From contig JBNGIO010006038.1 in NCBI GenBank assembly GCA_049999805.1, forward strand, positions 72,725-113,145: a stretch of 40,421 nucleotides of DNA. The letters run 5' to 3'. Below the pieces are notes generated by a model, which saw nothing but the letters and a program-made list of their open reading frames with translations, did not search any database and was not told where the DNA came from. Below, piece by piece: positions 1 to 11,500 of the stretch (positions are counted from its first letter, which is position 1; every line of letters begins with the position of its first letter). Both the position numbers and the translations under genes were made by a program. This DNA is from Folioceros fuciformis (Eukaryota > Anthocerotophyta > Anthocerotopsida > Anthocerotales).

Positions 1-482
1 GCGAAGAAGGCAGCAGCACAGATTCGGGAGCTGCCGCCAAGCTTACGGAAGGAGACACCGGGGAGGCACAAGCGCAGGAGGCAGGCAAGGCAGGGCGCAA
101 CAAGCGGAAAGGAGCTGGTGAAAAGCGCAAGAGAGCTTTGGCAAGCCCGGCCGTTCCGAATGCCAACGGCCAGAAATTCGTCGAGCTGCAGCGGGTGGTG
201 GCGGAAATGCGCCCCCCGGTGCTGCACACTCTGAGGACGCCCAACTTCCAGCACGGCAAGGCAGCGCAGAACATACGCAGGGCGCTGCGGGAGATCCGGA
301 CCCTGTGCAAGCAGATCCGATCTGAAACTGTGCTCATAGCCAAGCACACTCCCAAGAGAGCGTACGACGGGGAGATGGGGGTCGGGCTGGCCAGGTACCG
401 GCAGAAAATGGCAGCGGCAGCTCCGGCAGGAGATCTAGCAGATGCAGCTGCTGCCCCTGTTGTTGCTTCTCCTCCCAGATGA
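1..482 (+). CDS. 3' part of an unrecognised basic, helical protein
   Basis: The frame is open from base 3 to a TGA at 480-482 (about 159 residues), with no start inside the window, so this is the last exon or the 3' part of a gene entering from the left. The first ~45 residues are low-complexity and charged (Glu/Gly/Ala, then a Lys/Arg run that resembles a nuclear localisation signal). A predicted amphipathic helical stretch follows (around KAAQNIRRALREIRTLCKQ), then an Ala/Pro-rich tail. I do not recognise a family. The basic composition and the NLS-like run suggest a nuclear or nucleic-acid-binding role, which is inference only. An AATAAA lies 40 bp after the stop, supporting this strand and end. 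The gene converges on the PTBP3 gene. Confidence 0.6.
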   Translation, partial: EEGSSTDSGAAAKLTEGDTGEAQAQEAGKAGRNKRKGAGEKRKRALASPAVPNANGQKFVELQRVVAEMRPPVLHTLRTPNFQHGKAAQNIRRALREIRTLCKQIRSETVLIAKHTPKRAYDGEMGVGLARYRQKMAAAAPAGDLADAAAAPVVASPPR

Positions 483-521
483 AACAGACCGGTCTTGTCG
501 ATGCATTGTTGCACATTGTGA

Positions 522-527
522 AATAAA
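522..527 (+). terminator. poly(A) signal AATAAA
   Basis: A canonical AATAAA hexamer lies 40 bases after the stop codon of the upstream reading frame, a normal distance for a near-upstream element of a plant-type 3' end. The rest of 483-811 is the convergent 3' flank shared with PTBP3, and I see nothing else in it. Confidence 0.5.
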
Positions 528-811
528 GTCTTTGCCAAGAGGGACAAAGAGATTGACACATTGCTGAGATCAATGAATTGTACAAAATCTGCGGAGCAGA
601 GAAAGGAGCTACCTGCAGACGATCACTACAACCTCAGCTTCAACATCTAGCCAACCCTACAACCCAGCTTATCATACCTTCTTCCCCCTATATAGTGAGC
701 ACAGGGGATTCACCCCAGACGTCGTTCTTGTTGACGACCTTCACAACATCAGGGGAATGTACAGCTACAAAACTGCGTTGGCCCGCCAGGGCAGAGCATC
801 TCCAGGCACTT

Positions 812-3795
812 TTAGACACAAGGAAGCTTTGAGAAAGCCAGGCGAATGGTGGACCCGTTGAAGTTACCAGCATGCTTGCAGACGAGGGCCTCAGTGGCCT
901 GCTCCTCGGTTTCGAACTGGACCAGTGCCTGCTTCTTGCCATTGGACTCGAACACTTTAGCATTCAGGATCGAACCATGCACAGCAAGATGCTGTGTTAT
1001 CTCCTCCACACTCACATCGGGTGGCAGGCTTGATACATGGATCATTTTCGTGGGAGCACAACAGTACCGATAGTTCTTCGCAGCATTGCGATTGAAGCGG
1101 TTCAGATTCGATGTCGAATAGTCATGAGTGTCTGGAGACGGGTTGATTTGGGAGTGTTTGGAGAAATTCACATCCATCCGTTTGCCGAAAAGAGTCACAC
1201 CCTACAAGTCCACCCATCAAATTATTAGCTTCCTTCCGGCTCTCCAAACAAACAGCTCTCAAATAACACAAACAAGACCGTCGCACAGACCTTGAGATAA
1301 GTGAACGCCAGCTCGGATTGAAACCCATCACCCATCTGTATGAGGGCGTGGTCAGGCTTGTTGTGGAGAAGTTTGATGCGCATGATGTTCCCATAGTTCG
1401 AGAAGAGATTGAAAAGCTTGTCGGCGTCCAATTTCTGAAACACCACCAATTTAAAGTCAATGACGTGCGCACACCACCAACTTCATCCCATGTTCTACGG
1501 AACAAGCTATGCAAAGACCACACGTACTTCAGGATTCAGATTCGAAACAAGAAGTGTGCTTCGATCATTTGTGCCTGTAATGCCAGCCGGAAGAACCCCT
1601 CCAAAAGCAGCAGCGGCAGCGGCTGCTGCAGCATTCCCCATCGGAACCTGGAGGCCAGACACCTCATAATCAGACTTGCCAAAGGGAGCTTGCGCGAACA
1701 CGTGATGACTCTATGATGAAGCAAATTACCGCTAAACTTGCATCTGTTACCTGGTAGGAATTCATGCCAATGCCCTGGGGAGGGCCACCAGACTGCTGAT
1801 AACCGGCTTCATGGCAAAGATGAGTCCCACACAATTGAGTCATTGAAGGCGGGGAAAGCATAACTTCTTGATGCGTGGGTGTTTCCAATAAGGACAATCC
1901 ATTTAAGTGCAGCTAAAAATAAAATATAGCCCCATCAACCAGGAGATGTAACTAAAGAGAATACCTGGCATTCCTGGTCGCGGTCCACCCCCCATGCTGT
2001 AAATATTACCACCCTCACCAAAAAGAGAAGTCTAAGCAATAGAAATCGGGAACCAGTCAGTCCACTTGCGAGTGGAACAGTCACATGAAAAACACAAATG
2101 GCGAAACACTACTTCAGAAAGATGCACACGTACTACCATGACGTTGTTATTCAGAGGATTGCCAACAGGCCGTGATTGTTCAGACGGCAATTGTGCATTT
2201 GTAAAATCCCTGTAGTTTAATAGAGGAGGAGGCATCATTTCCTAGGCACATTGGCATCTCTATGGCTGTTCTTCAATCGAGCAATGAGCACTCATCATGT
2301 GAGGAATGAGAAGAAAAGTACCTGGTCCTCTCATTGTTATAATTAACTTGTAGTTCTTGAAGGCTGGAGACACAAAAAAGGAGAGGAAGATGAGCACTTC
2401 AGACGCCCACGACTAAATGCTGATGAAACGTTGCCAACCCAGGACCTTACTTAGAAAATTGAATGTCCAGGGTACAACAGCCATCGTAAATGTTGCGGCC
2501 CTGTTCCATGAAACAAGTAAACCATAAGATTGTGAAGTACAATGCTGTTATCACCATACAGAACATAGTAAGGTGACAGTCAAAAGGTGACCTACTTGTA
2601 AGGTGCTTCGCGCTTGAGTGGCACTGAGCTGGGACGAATACTGCAGCAATGCTTGCAGTCCTGCAAGGGCAAGTCACATTCACAAAGTCTACAGTTGAGT
2701 CTAATACACAGTCATCCCTGGGCAAAATTGGGCAGAAGCGCATGAAGCAGCCCAAGTTCAGTAGCCTCAGGAGACAGGAGCAGAGTACCGATGTGCCTTA
2801 CTAACCCTGGTCATATAGAAGAAGAGAAAGGCAAGATAGATGTAGAGAAGCAAGAGAGGAGACGAGAGAGAAGCTGACCAGCTGACTTCTGGAACGTGAC
2901 GATCTTCTCGACAAAGCCATGAGGGGAAAACACTTGGTGCAGCACATCCACGGTAATAGGATAGAGCGGGTTGTGAATAGTGATTAAGAGAATTCGATTG
3001 GGCTGCAGTTCCTGAAGAAGGCCCAAATGTAGCCAGCAAAGAAGGAGCCAGGACGACGGAGAAGAGAGGACAGGGGTGAGAGAGAGCGAGTACTAAAGCA
3101 GCCTCCTGGAGGCGAAAAGAGAGCACAGAAGACAGCCAGCATGCGGAGAGAAAGAGTAACCATAAAGTTTGGGAAAGAGTTGAGAGCAAGGGGACGGACA
3201 TTCAACTCAGCTTGGACGCCGGCAAACGCATACCTGGTCATTGCTCTGCCGCCGCGGCTGTCCAGGTTGGTCCATCGTAGTAAGCTCCTGGTGCGACGAG
3301 AACTGCATGTAGACATTCCGGCCCCTGCGAAATTCCACATTTTCACATTTCCGCCCCTCCCATTTCGCCTCCACAACACACCACACCACACCAAGTTTCG
3401 AAACCGCACCTCACGGTCGGCTGCACCGTAGAATAGTACTGCATAACGTTGATTGCGCACTGTATATCCTGCATCTGGAGCAAAGCCTGCAGGACACCGT
3501 ACCCAAACCCACGCGTAAGCTACATACCCTCGGATGGCAGAACCAGGCTAGCTGGGCCAAACACAGCCATGCACCTGATTCTTTGCCCGCAGCATAACTA
3601 CCCTTTGCACCATTCCGAACGACTGCGCCAGTTGCAAGAGATCATGCTGCACAGAAAAGCAGGACGAGGCAGGGGTCAGGCGGCCGCGCCGTCTCAGGAT
3701 GCCAGCATTTGCGCTTTCCTCAGCAAGCCAGGGCTCACCTCGGATATCTCCGGCCCCACGTTTCGTATGTGCAGCACCTTGGACGGCTCAGTCAT
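812..3795 (-). CDS. PTBP3: Polypyrimidine tract-binding protein, PTBP3-type (four RRMs)
   Basis: Nuclear RNA-binding splicing regulator. Exons (minus): 3739-3795, 3575-3646, 3410-3486, 3234-3324, 2879-3011, 2596-2660, 2451-2500, 2322-2363, 2137-2209, 1965-2031, 1751-~1806 (or 1866), 1528-~1647 (or 1674), 1291-1434, 812-1201. Phases are continuous except at the two uncertain acceptors; total about 480-500 aa. It starts MTEPSKVLHIRNVGPEISE, the PTBP3 N-terminus, rather than the longer PTBP1/2 form. RRM1 (VLHIRNV, RAKNQALLQMQD) is followed by RRM2 (PNRILLITIHNPLYPITVDV, GFVEKIVTFQKSAG), then an Ala-rich linker (nine-Ala run) and FGGVLPAGITGTNDRSTLLV. RRM3 (DKLFNLFSNYGNIMRIKLL) and RRM4 (TKMIHVSSLPPDVSVEEI, KKQALVQFETEEQATEAL) complete the C-terminus. 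The gene is head-to-head with PEX13. Family assignment is secure; the two linker exons are approximate. Confidence 0.93.
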
Positions 3796-4308
3796 GTTGC
3801 CTGCAAGCCACCAGGCAGCCCGGCGCTCGCTCACCGTGCGGCAGCGGCCAGACCGCGCTTAGGGCAGGGCAAGGTCCGTGGCAGGTGCTCGAGCCTTTGG
3901 CACTGCCGGCAACGGAGGAGCAGACGGGCGTGTCGTCGTTGCTCGCTTTGCTGTGTTTCCTCGTATGTCCATAGCGGGTGCCGGTGCCCGCATCTCCCTC
4001 CCGCCCGCCATCTTTTTTATTTTTCACTTCCTTTTTTCACCCGGACCTGTTTCCTTTTCTAACTTCTTTCACCCTGGTTGCCTTACTTATTTCGACTTGG
4101 CCACCTCCGCCTACTGGCTATGGTATATATAAGATCCTCGCACCGCCGGGTCGTGGCGCACAGGCTTCTGCAATCTCCGGCCTTAGTTGGTGGCGAGACC
4201 CCTGGGAATTCGCGTATCCTGGGCCGAGCTTCGCGTCCTGCGTGCTTGGTCCCGGCTAATCCGAGATAGAGTTTTTCTGAGGCGACTCGAGGAATCTGAC
4301 AGGGCATC
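3796..4308. promoter_or_regulatory. Bidirectional promoter between PTBP3 and PEX13
   Basis: This 513-bp stretch separates the divergent start codons of PTBP3 (minus) and PEX13 (plus). A TATATATAAG box at about 4124-4133 points toward PEX13 and would place its transcription start near 4155-4165, leaving a ~150-nt leader. A C/T-rich tract lies at about 3995-4075. On the PTBP3 side, TTGCAG followed by GCAAC immediately before its ATG resembles an acceptor, so PTBP3 may have a 5'UTR intron here. No separate PTBP3 core promoter element was recognised. Confidence 0.55.
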
Positions 4309-5674
4309 ATGTCGGGTGAGTTGATTGCTCGTTGCTTGGCTCGTGTTTGCGGTGGCTTGTTATGGAGGCGAATGACATGTGTTTCCGGGCGCCGGTGGGA
4401 GGAACGCGTGTTTTGAGTGAGCTGAAATTGCTGATCGTGGCCGTTTGAGCTCAGCAGGAGAGCTAGGGCTGTGGGATTGTTGTGGTTGAATGGTAGATCG
4501 TGGAACGTCGGGGAATTGGAAGGGGAGCTGATGGGATGTGTTGCAGGCCGTCCGCCGAAACCCTGGGAGCGAGCTGGAGGAACTCATGCAGCAGCTGCTG
4601 CTCCTGCTGATTCCGGAGCTGCCTCGACCAGTGAGGTGAAGCCCGGAGAGAGCCAGATTGCGGCGGGGACAGGAGTCAGTAGCCCGAATGTCGCGGGCAG
4701 GCCCATGCCACCGAGGCCCTGGGAACGACCGAATGTGGGTGAGTGATGGCTGTCTGCTGCACTTGGACATGAGATGGTGTTTGTGGCAGTGCTGATGCTT
4801 TTTATTGCATTTGATTCAGGAGGATATGGAGGTTACAGTAGCACAGTCGGAGGTTATGGTAGCACATTGGGAGGTTATGGTAGCGCTGGGTATGGAGGTA
4901 TAACACCTTACAATCGTCAAACGTATGGGAGTTATGGAGGGGGTTACGGTTCTGGATACGGAGGCTATGGTGCCGGAGGAATGTATGGCAATAATATGTA
5001 CAACCGGTATGGATCGTATGGGGGTATGTCTGGTATTGGGTACGGCGGGGGAATGATGGGAGGTCCCTACGGTGGCGGCCTTTTGGACCCGAACAATCCG
5101 AACGGACCTGGTGGTCCGCCTCCGCGGGCACCCAGTTTCTGGCAGACCATGTTGCGTGTGGTACGTGCAGACAGACTCTGCTCGTGTACTGCGAACCCTA
5201 TTCTGCAAGAACGGGGAGTCCTCTCCAACCGCTAGGAGGGAAATTCTGATAAATGTTTCTGTTGTTCACTCAGCTGCATGGGGTCGTCTGTGTCTTTGGA
5301 CGAATAACAATGCTGGTTGATGAGAATACGCAAGCTTTCCACTTCTTCATCACTGCCCTTTTACAGGTACTCCACTGGTTGCACGAGGATCGAAGTCAGG
5401 CTTTTGTCAATTTGAATCGACTGGTTGCACGAGGATCGAAGTCAGGCTTTTGTCAATTTGAATTCTAACACTGTTGGTGCTGCTTTCACAGTTAGCAGAT
5501 CGAGCTGGATTGCTGTATGGTGAGTTGGCACGGTTTGTCTTCAGGTTACTGGGCATCCGAACAAGGAAACGGAAGGGTGACGCCTCTGAGTCGAAAGGTC
5601 CAGAAAGAGTTTTGTCACTTGATGATAAGCCACATCACGAAGGTGGCGGGTGGGACAATGTGTGGGGAGGTTAG
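4309..5674 (+). CDS. PEX13: Peroxin 13, plant type (peroxisomal import docking protein)
   Basis: Membrane component of the peroxisomal docking complex, which works with PEX14 to admit PEX5/PEX7 cargo. Exons: 4309-4315, 4547-4738, 4820-5160, 5274-5366, 5492-5674, all GT-AG and in phase, giving 271 aa. The first exon holds only ATG TCG G. The N-terminus has two proline-rich PWER motifs ([11 protein letters not shown] and [10 protein letters not shown]). Residues ~67-165 are a Gly/Tyr repeat (GGYGS type) typical of plant PEX13. The membrane region follows ([54 protein letters not shown]), and the protein ends [10 protein letters not shown], matching the plant C-terminus. There is no SH3 domain, as in plant orthologues and unlike the yeast and animal proteins. 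Intron 4 carries a 46-bp tandem duplication. Confidence 0.95.
5374..5463. repeat. 46-bp tandem duplication in PEX13 intron 4
   Basis: Bases 5374-5419 are repeated at 5420-5463 with 44 matching bases; the unit begins actggttgcacgaggatc. The duplication starts 7 bp after the donor and lengthens the intron without touching the exons. The perfect identity suggests a recent event or a local assembly duplication. Confidence 0.9.
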
Positions 5675-6009
5675 TAGTTAAGGGCCAGCGTCGAGAGCAT
5701 TTTCTTTCGCTGGTTAGGAGTAGTCAGTACCCCTACCATCGTCAAATGTACTATACCGAGATGTTATTCCTCTCCTGGCTTTGCTTCATCATAAGGTGCG
5801 TGTACATACTGACTGTACACGCAGTGCTTGCGAACATCGATGAATGAGTGTCGAATCACAAAACGATTCATGTATGGATGATGCCCTGAGGGGTCATACT
5901 AATTCGATAAAAGGTTTAACGGTATCAATGCGCAATGTGAAAGCCTGTTCCACTGTGCACGGCTTATGCTGCGTTTGTTGCGCAGTAGCTTTCCCGACCT
6001 CTAACGTCA
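5675..6009. other. Convergent 3' flank between PEX13 and the MinC-like gene
   Basis: This is probably 3'UTR of both genes. I see no canonical AATAAA and no further coding evidence; the short reading frames here have no family resemblance. Confidence 0.5.
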
Positions 6010-7918
6010 TCACGCCATCCTTGGAGAGGCGTTTTGCAGAGCATTAAGCATCAGCATGGCACCGAGAAAGTTTACTGCACCCAACTGCCATGCCCAAGAA
6101 TCTCAGAATATACTGATTGGCGATGGCAATGGCAATGGCAATAAACGGAACTGCATTTCCGACAGACTCACCAGAAGAAGAGGGGGCGATATGGCACCTA
6201 TCGAAACAAGCCAGCAGAAACTGAAGAACAAGAACTGCCAATGAAGAACAGAAAGATGCGTCAATGACATGCGTGTCATGCCGCAGTGGCTTTGAAATCG
6301 AAAACGACGTGCAAGCGATGGCTTAAGGCTTACCATCCTCCCCACTACTGTGGACAGGTAGAAAGCATCTGCACCATTCATGCCCTGTACATCACCCAGA
6401 GCAGTGCCGATGTAGTAGACTCCAAAGACCTACAGCCACCACCCCATTTGATCACGTCATTCCTCTGAAGACAGCTGTGCGTTTATTGCAACACAGCACC
6501 TGCCAGAAAGTGCTGTTGTTGCATACCACAGCAAGGATGGCTCCAACTTGAATCCAGCCAACAGAGACGCTGTGAAGGTCAAAGAGAAGACCTGCAATAC
6601 TTCAATCTCGTTATGACAAGTGATGAGCCAAGGATAAGGCAGCCGAACAGGATACTGCGATAGGCTACTCACCAAAGATTTTCTTGGGAAACAGGAGAGT
6701 TGCAAATCCAAGAATTGAGATGTAACACCCTGTGAACAAAGCTATTTGTGCTGGCCTTCGCATTTTGTCCACAGTCCAGCCCTTCTCCAATCTCTGAGTG
6801 CTCCTCATCCTTCCCATTCGTCGTGTTCCAACCATTAGCAGGTCTGCAATGGCTTCTTCGCTCACATTGAACTTGTCAAAGCGCTGTTCTGATGCTGGCC
6901 GAATGCTGCAGTCATGGAGAGGGGAAGCAGGTCATACACCATTCATGCCACCGGAACTCCACCTCCAAAGGGCTCCTGACATCCGAAAGAGAGACGCTAC
7001 ATCAAGGCTTACAAGGAGGTAAAAGGACTGCTGCTTTTACCAAATCACCCCATCCTTTGACAACGATGCCACTTCAGGGTGAGGAGCAACCTCTCCATCG
7101 GGACCAGCTGCCATTTTGTCAGAGATTCGAATCTCGTCAGGCGCCATGCTAAGAGCCACAATGACGGCATTACTATCACCCGACCTCCCGGCATGAGCAT
7201 CTCCCAGAAGCCGACCCAGAACGATCACATCTCCATCTGCCACAACATGACCTCCCCTATTTACATCACCCATGACCTGTTACAGAATAGAAACATGGCA
7301 TTAAAGCCAACAACACAATCAATTGACGAACCAGTAGCGCCATCCTTTGTCTCAGAACCATAAGTCGTGACTTACTACGATAGTGCCTGGATGCTCCACA
7401 AATTCTCCGAACCGAATTGTTCTTCTGATGTACAGGCAAGGAGCCCCTTGAGCTGCTTCTTTGGATTTTTGCTTCTCCTTGGGTGCAGTCACCTGATGAA
7501 GCCAGAACCACGGAAGATCAGGTTTGCCATAAACCTGGAACTCCGGCTTCCTATTCCAGAAGCCCGAGCCTCCTCCTGCTTGCGCCCTCGGAACATGTCT
7601 CTGTTCCGCCATCGTTCTTCTTCCGGACCAAGTCCCCACCGTCTCTCCGCCACACGCATCACTCAACCATGGTCCACTCCTGAGACCTAGAGGCACCTGC
7701 GCACTTCTAATTCTACTGGCGCTACACCCGAATGCGGCCTGATCCAGGCGACACTCGACTGGCAGCGGGAGCTGGGAAGACATGGCAGACCCGCATCCCA
7801 CTCTGCCTGTGAGCTGCCGCCACGCAAGAAGGCTAGGCTCCGGTATTGATGAAAACTCTTCCCGGGCCTGTGTCTTGATGAAGTCGTTGCCCCACGCAAT
7901 GTGCACAGTCCGGGCCAT
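6010..7918 (-). CDS. MINC: Plastid MinC-like protein with predicted C-terminal membrane domain
   Basis: Exons (minus): 7376-7918, 7041-7276, 6673-6905, 6527-6591, 6334-6429, 6172-6234, 6010-6084; all GT-AG, in phase, 436 aa. Residues 1-~110 are rich in Ser, Arg and Ala and look like a transit peptide. Residues ~159-245 are the MinC C-terminal beta-helix (CLYIRRTIRFGEFVEHPGTI, then GDVNRGGHVVADGDVIVLG, LLGDAHAGRSGDSNA), which in bacteria binds MinD and FtsZ to block division away from midcell. I see no MinC N-terminal domain. Residues ~312-428 carry four hydrophobic segments (GCYISILGFATLLFPKKIFG, SVGWIQVGAILAVVFGVYYI, FLFFSFCWLVSIGAI, LLLLGAVNFLGAMLMLNAL). An in-frame TGA precedes the ATG. 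Skipping the 7041 donor reaches a TAA at 7037-7039, giving MinC alone (259 aa); the membrane part would then be a separate gene whose first exon I cannot find. Confidence 0.72.
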
Positions 7919-8505
7919 GGCTGCTACTTCAAACGTCTCACTGGATGTTGTTCTGCCGTAGTTCAGGTTCTTTGTCCACACACTTCAATCTGGTTACAAA
8001 AATCTCATGCCTGTGCATCTCAAGAAGAGCGACGTTGGCTGTTCCAGAGCCGATGCCGATGTCTGTGTACGAGATGATCGGGATCGCTGACAGATAGCCA
8101 AAGGTTGCTGACATCCCCAACGAAGTTTTTCTTCACTGAGAGTGGACTTACCCTGAGTTTTCAGCCAGCGATGATATGGCGTTGGGTGATCGGATAGCAG
8201 TCCACTCTGCTTTCTTTTTTTGGTTTCATTACGTCACAAAGCCCAAAGGCATAACTAGGCGTGTCCTGAGCAGACAAAGAGTCCGGTAATACTCCCTCCA
8301 AGATGGCATGTCAAGGAGTCTGGCCACCGACTTTCCTTTCGTCCAATAGGCATGGAGGCTTCAACCGCAGCAGCACAGTTGTGTACCAGCCGCAGCAACT
8401 CTGACTCGTCACGAACTGGACAAGTAAATACCATCAAGGGTGAGCGATGTCGTCAAACTGACATCAGGGGGATGGGCGACTGTTTGTGGACAGCTGTCAC
8501 TGACG
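7919..8505. other. MinC-like gene 5' flank and kinase 3' flank
   Basis: About 0.6 kb between two minus-strand genes. It must contain the 3'UTR of the DYRK-type kinase and the promoter of the MinC-like gene. No TATA box or AATAAA was recognised, and the short open frames here (for example 7938-8120 minus) show no family features. Confidence 0.4.
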
Positions 8506-11500
8506 TCAAGAAGAATTGGTCTCGTATGGATGAGACAGCCAAGGATGTTTCAGTGCCTCAGAGGAGCTTGGACGCTTCTCTGGATTGATCTGTAAAAGGA
8601 AACCGACAAAATTGACAAATCCTTGATCTCCCATACGCAAGCGGTGTGCTAGCGACGTCTTCTTGGGCAAAAGATACTCCAACTGGTCCGTGTCCTGCAG
8701 AGAAGCAGCCGTCTCATGTGACCCCGAGCAGTTCATCAGGGGAAACCCTCTTGCGACCAAGGGGGATGGGACATGGCACACTAAATGCAGTCCCTAAACA
8801 CGAACATTTTCAGGGCATAAAGGAAGTATACTCACCGGATTCCGCTCATACAGAGTGTGATTTCTTGTAAAGTACTTGTGGGTGTCATGTCCTCTAGCAA
8901 GCATATCAGGGTCGAATGGCCCAAGAATACCCACCACTCTTGCAAGCAAAGTCGCAATAGAATCATTCTGGAAAAGTACCTGCATCGACCCACAACTTCA
9001 GGGGGGAATCTAGATGTTTACGTCCGTTGAGTTCTCACCCGATCTATCACAACAGGAAATGGAAGAAAGGGGTGGAACTTACGTTCCCAGAACAAAGCTC
9101 TGCCAGTATGCAGCCCAGAGACCAGATGTCTATCTTCTGGTCATAGGGGAGTCCTATGATGACTTCGGGTGCGCGGTAGGACCGTGACTGCACGTAAGAG
9201 CAAAGATGGTCCGTTTGAAAGCAGCTACTGCCAAGGTCAATCACCTTGACCTCGCAGCGGCTATAGCTCTTGACCAAAATGTTTTCAGGCTTCAAATCGC
9301 AGTGGATGAGACCCAAACCATGAATGAATTCCAGCGCCTCTAGACATTGTCGCGTGATAGACTGCAAATAAGCACAAGGTACAAATTCAACACGTAAGAG
9401 GAGAATACAATGAGAAGCGAATGAAATCAGACATCCACTCCAAATGAGTGATAGTCTGCAGATGAGCGCAAGCTACGACCTCAACATGTAAGAGGCCAAT
9501 ACAATGAGAAGGGATGAAATCAGATATCCACTCCAAATTAACCACGCAAATCCCTACATCAACAGAAAGTATGCTCACCTGCAATCTATGCATTGTAAAA
9601 TATACCTCACCTCCGGACTCCCTATTGTACTTGTGAAACTCATAAAGATTTGCACGCAATAGCTCGCACACAATAAACAGGTGCTCCTGTTCTTGCATTT
9701 CGTTAAAAACTTGCCAAGGCGCTTCCTCTTAATCTCATAGAAACACATGTAATTCACACGAATGTGCAACACTTACTCGGTGATAGAAATAGTCATAGAG
9801 CCGCAGGACATGATACTTGTCAGCAGGATCGTTTTTGTTGATGAACTTGAGGAGCTTGATTTCATCAAGACTCTGATCAAAAAAATCTTTGTTATTCTTA
9901 ATAATCTTCATGCAGACATCCATTCCCGTTTGCAAGTCGTGAGCTTGAATTGCTCTGCTGAAAGCTGCTGCTCCTAAATACTCTGTCACTTGATAGCGCC
10001 CAGCTATCACCGAATTTATAACAACGGGGAACTCCTTGTCTTCCTCGAATCCAGTCCTACAAGACACTTAGCTTATCACTGGGTATTAGATGGTAAAAAG
10101 TTTTCACGACAAAGCATACACAGGCTACAATACCTTCAGTACATCTTTTACACGTTCTGGTGAATGCACCTCAGAATTGCACAAGCAGAAATGTCAAGGG
10201 CATGACACTTGTATGCGCACTCAAGTCTTCAATGGGATGAGTGGGCATCCCAGTGTCATGTCCTTGAACCAGAAAGACCATGCACACCATGCCGCAGCTT
10301 CTGCCTAATCCTGAAAGACCATGAAAAACAAAGACAACAGCTTTTGCAGACAACTCCCTTACTTATTTTTTCGATGCACTATTTTCAGATGAAACGTCTC
10401 AAACTCTTCTTCCTCCAGTTGTGGGTGTTTTTGGAACAACGTTCCAGCTCGAGGAGCCCGGGAGATCTGATGCAGGTCCCCATCCTCGTGCTCAAGCTTT
10501 TCTGTCCTCAGTTTCTCCTGCTCCTCTTGCTTTTTGTCTACAAGCAGTTGCGCATCGCTTTGACCTTGCCTGAGAGTTAGTGATAGCGCTAGATCCAACT
10601 CCAGCTCTTTACCCGGGTCATCCTGTCTCCTATTCTCAGGATCCTGCTCTGCCCCTTGCTCCAGCCTGTCTGTCAAACCCTGTTCACGACCTTGACCGAG
10701 ACTCTTCCTCTGCCTCTGGTCTTGCTCCTGCCGCTCCTCTTCCTTCTGCACTTGCCCCTGCCCAGACCACAGCCGTAGCGGGCCCTGCCCATCCTTTTCC
10801 AGCCCCGGCACCTCACCATGCCCTCGTCCCTGCTCCTCCTCATGCCTCTGAACTTCACCTAACTCTTGCCTTGCTCCGGTGCCTGCCGCTGGCCCCGGGC
10901 CCAGCCGATCTTCACCAGGTCCGTGTCCCGAACCCTGGGCTGTCGCATGCCATGGCCCCGTCTCTTGACCCTGTCCTTGCTCACCTCCAGAAACATCCCT
11001 TGCGTCATCCATATGAGCTTGACCAACCGTAGATAGACTTAAAAGAGCCTCAGTCGTAGAGGCAGCAAGAGGGCCGGACTCCGTGCTCAGCCGCCTCCAT
11101 GAAGCCAACGTGCGATCAGGTGCTATGATACCATCCCCAAAGCTGGTGCTTTGCGTCGTCACAGTTGTCAGGTCCTTCACTGCCCATGGGGAACTCTTCA
11201 AGTCTGCATTCAGCATCACAGTAGTTTCACCGGGTCCACAAGGCGGGGAGAACGAAAACCCTTCAAATCCAGAGGCCTCACCAACTTCTTGCTGGTGCTT
11301 GACCTTCACCGACGGGTCAGCCACAAGTCTTGCCCGCTCTGTCATGCACCACTCATGAACGCATGGTTCCACGCAAACACTGGGAACACTCTCCCCTCCA
11401 TCCAGTGGCGGTCCCACTAGTCTGCCTTGCTCATCAACAGCTTGTGCCTGCGAACTCCTGCTCTTCCAAAGTGCAAACCCGCCAGCCCTGGACCCTCCTG

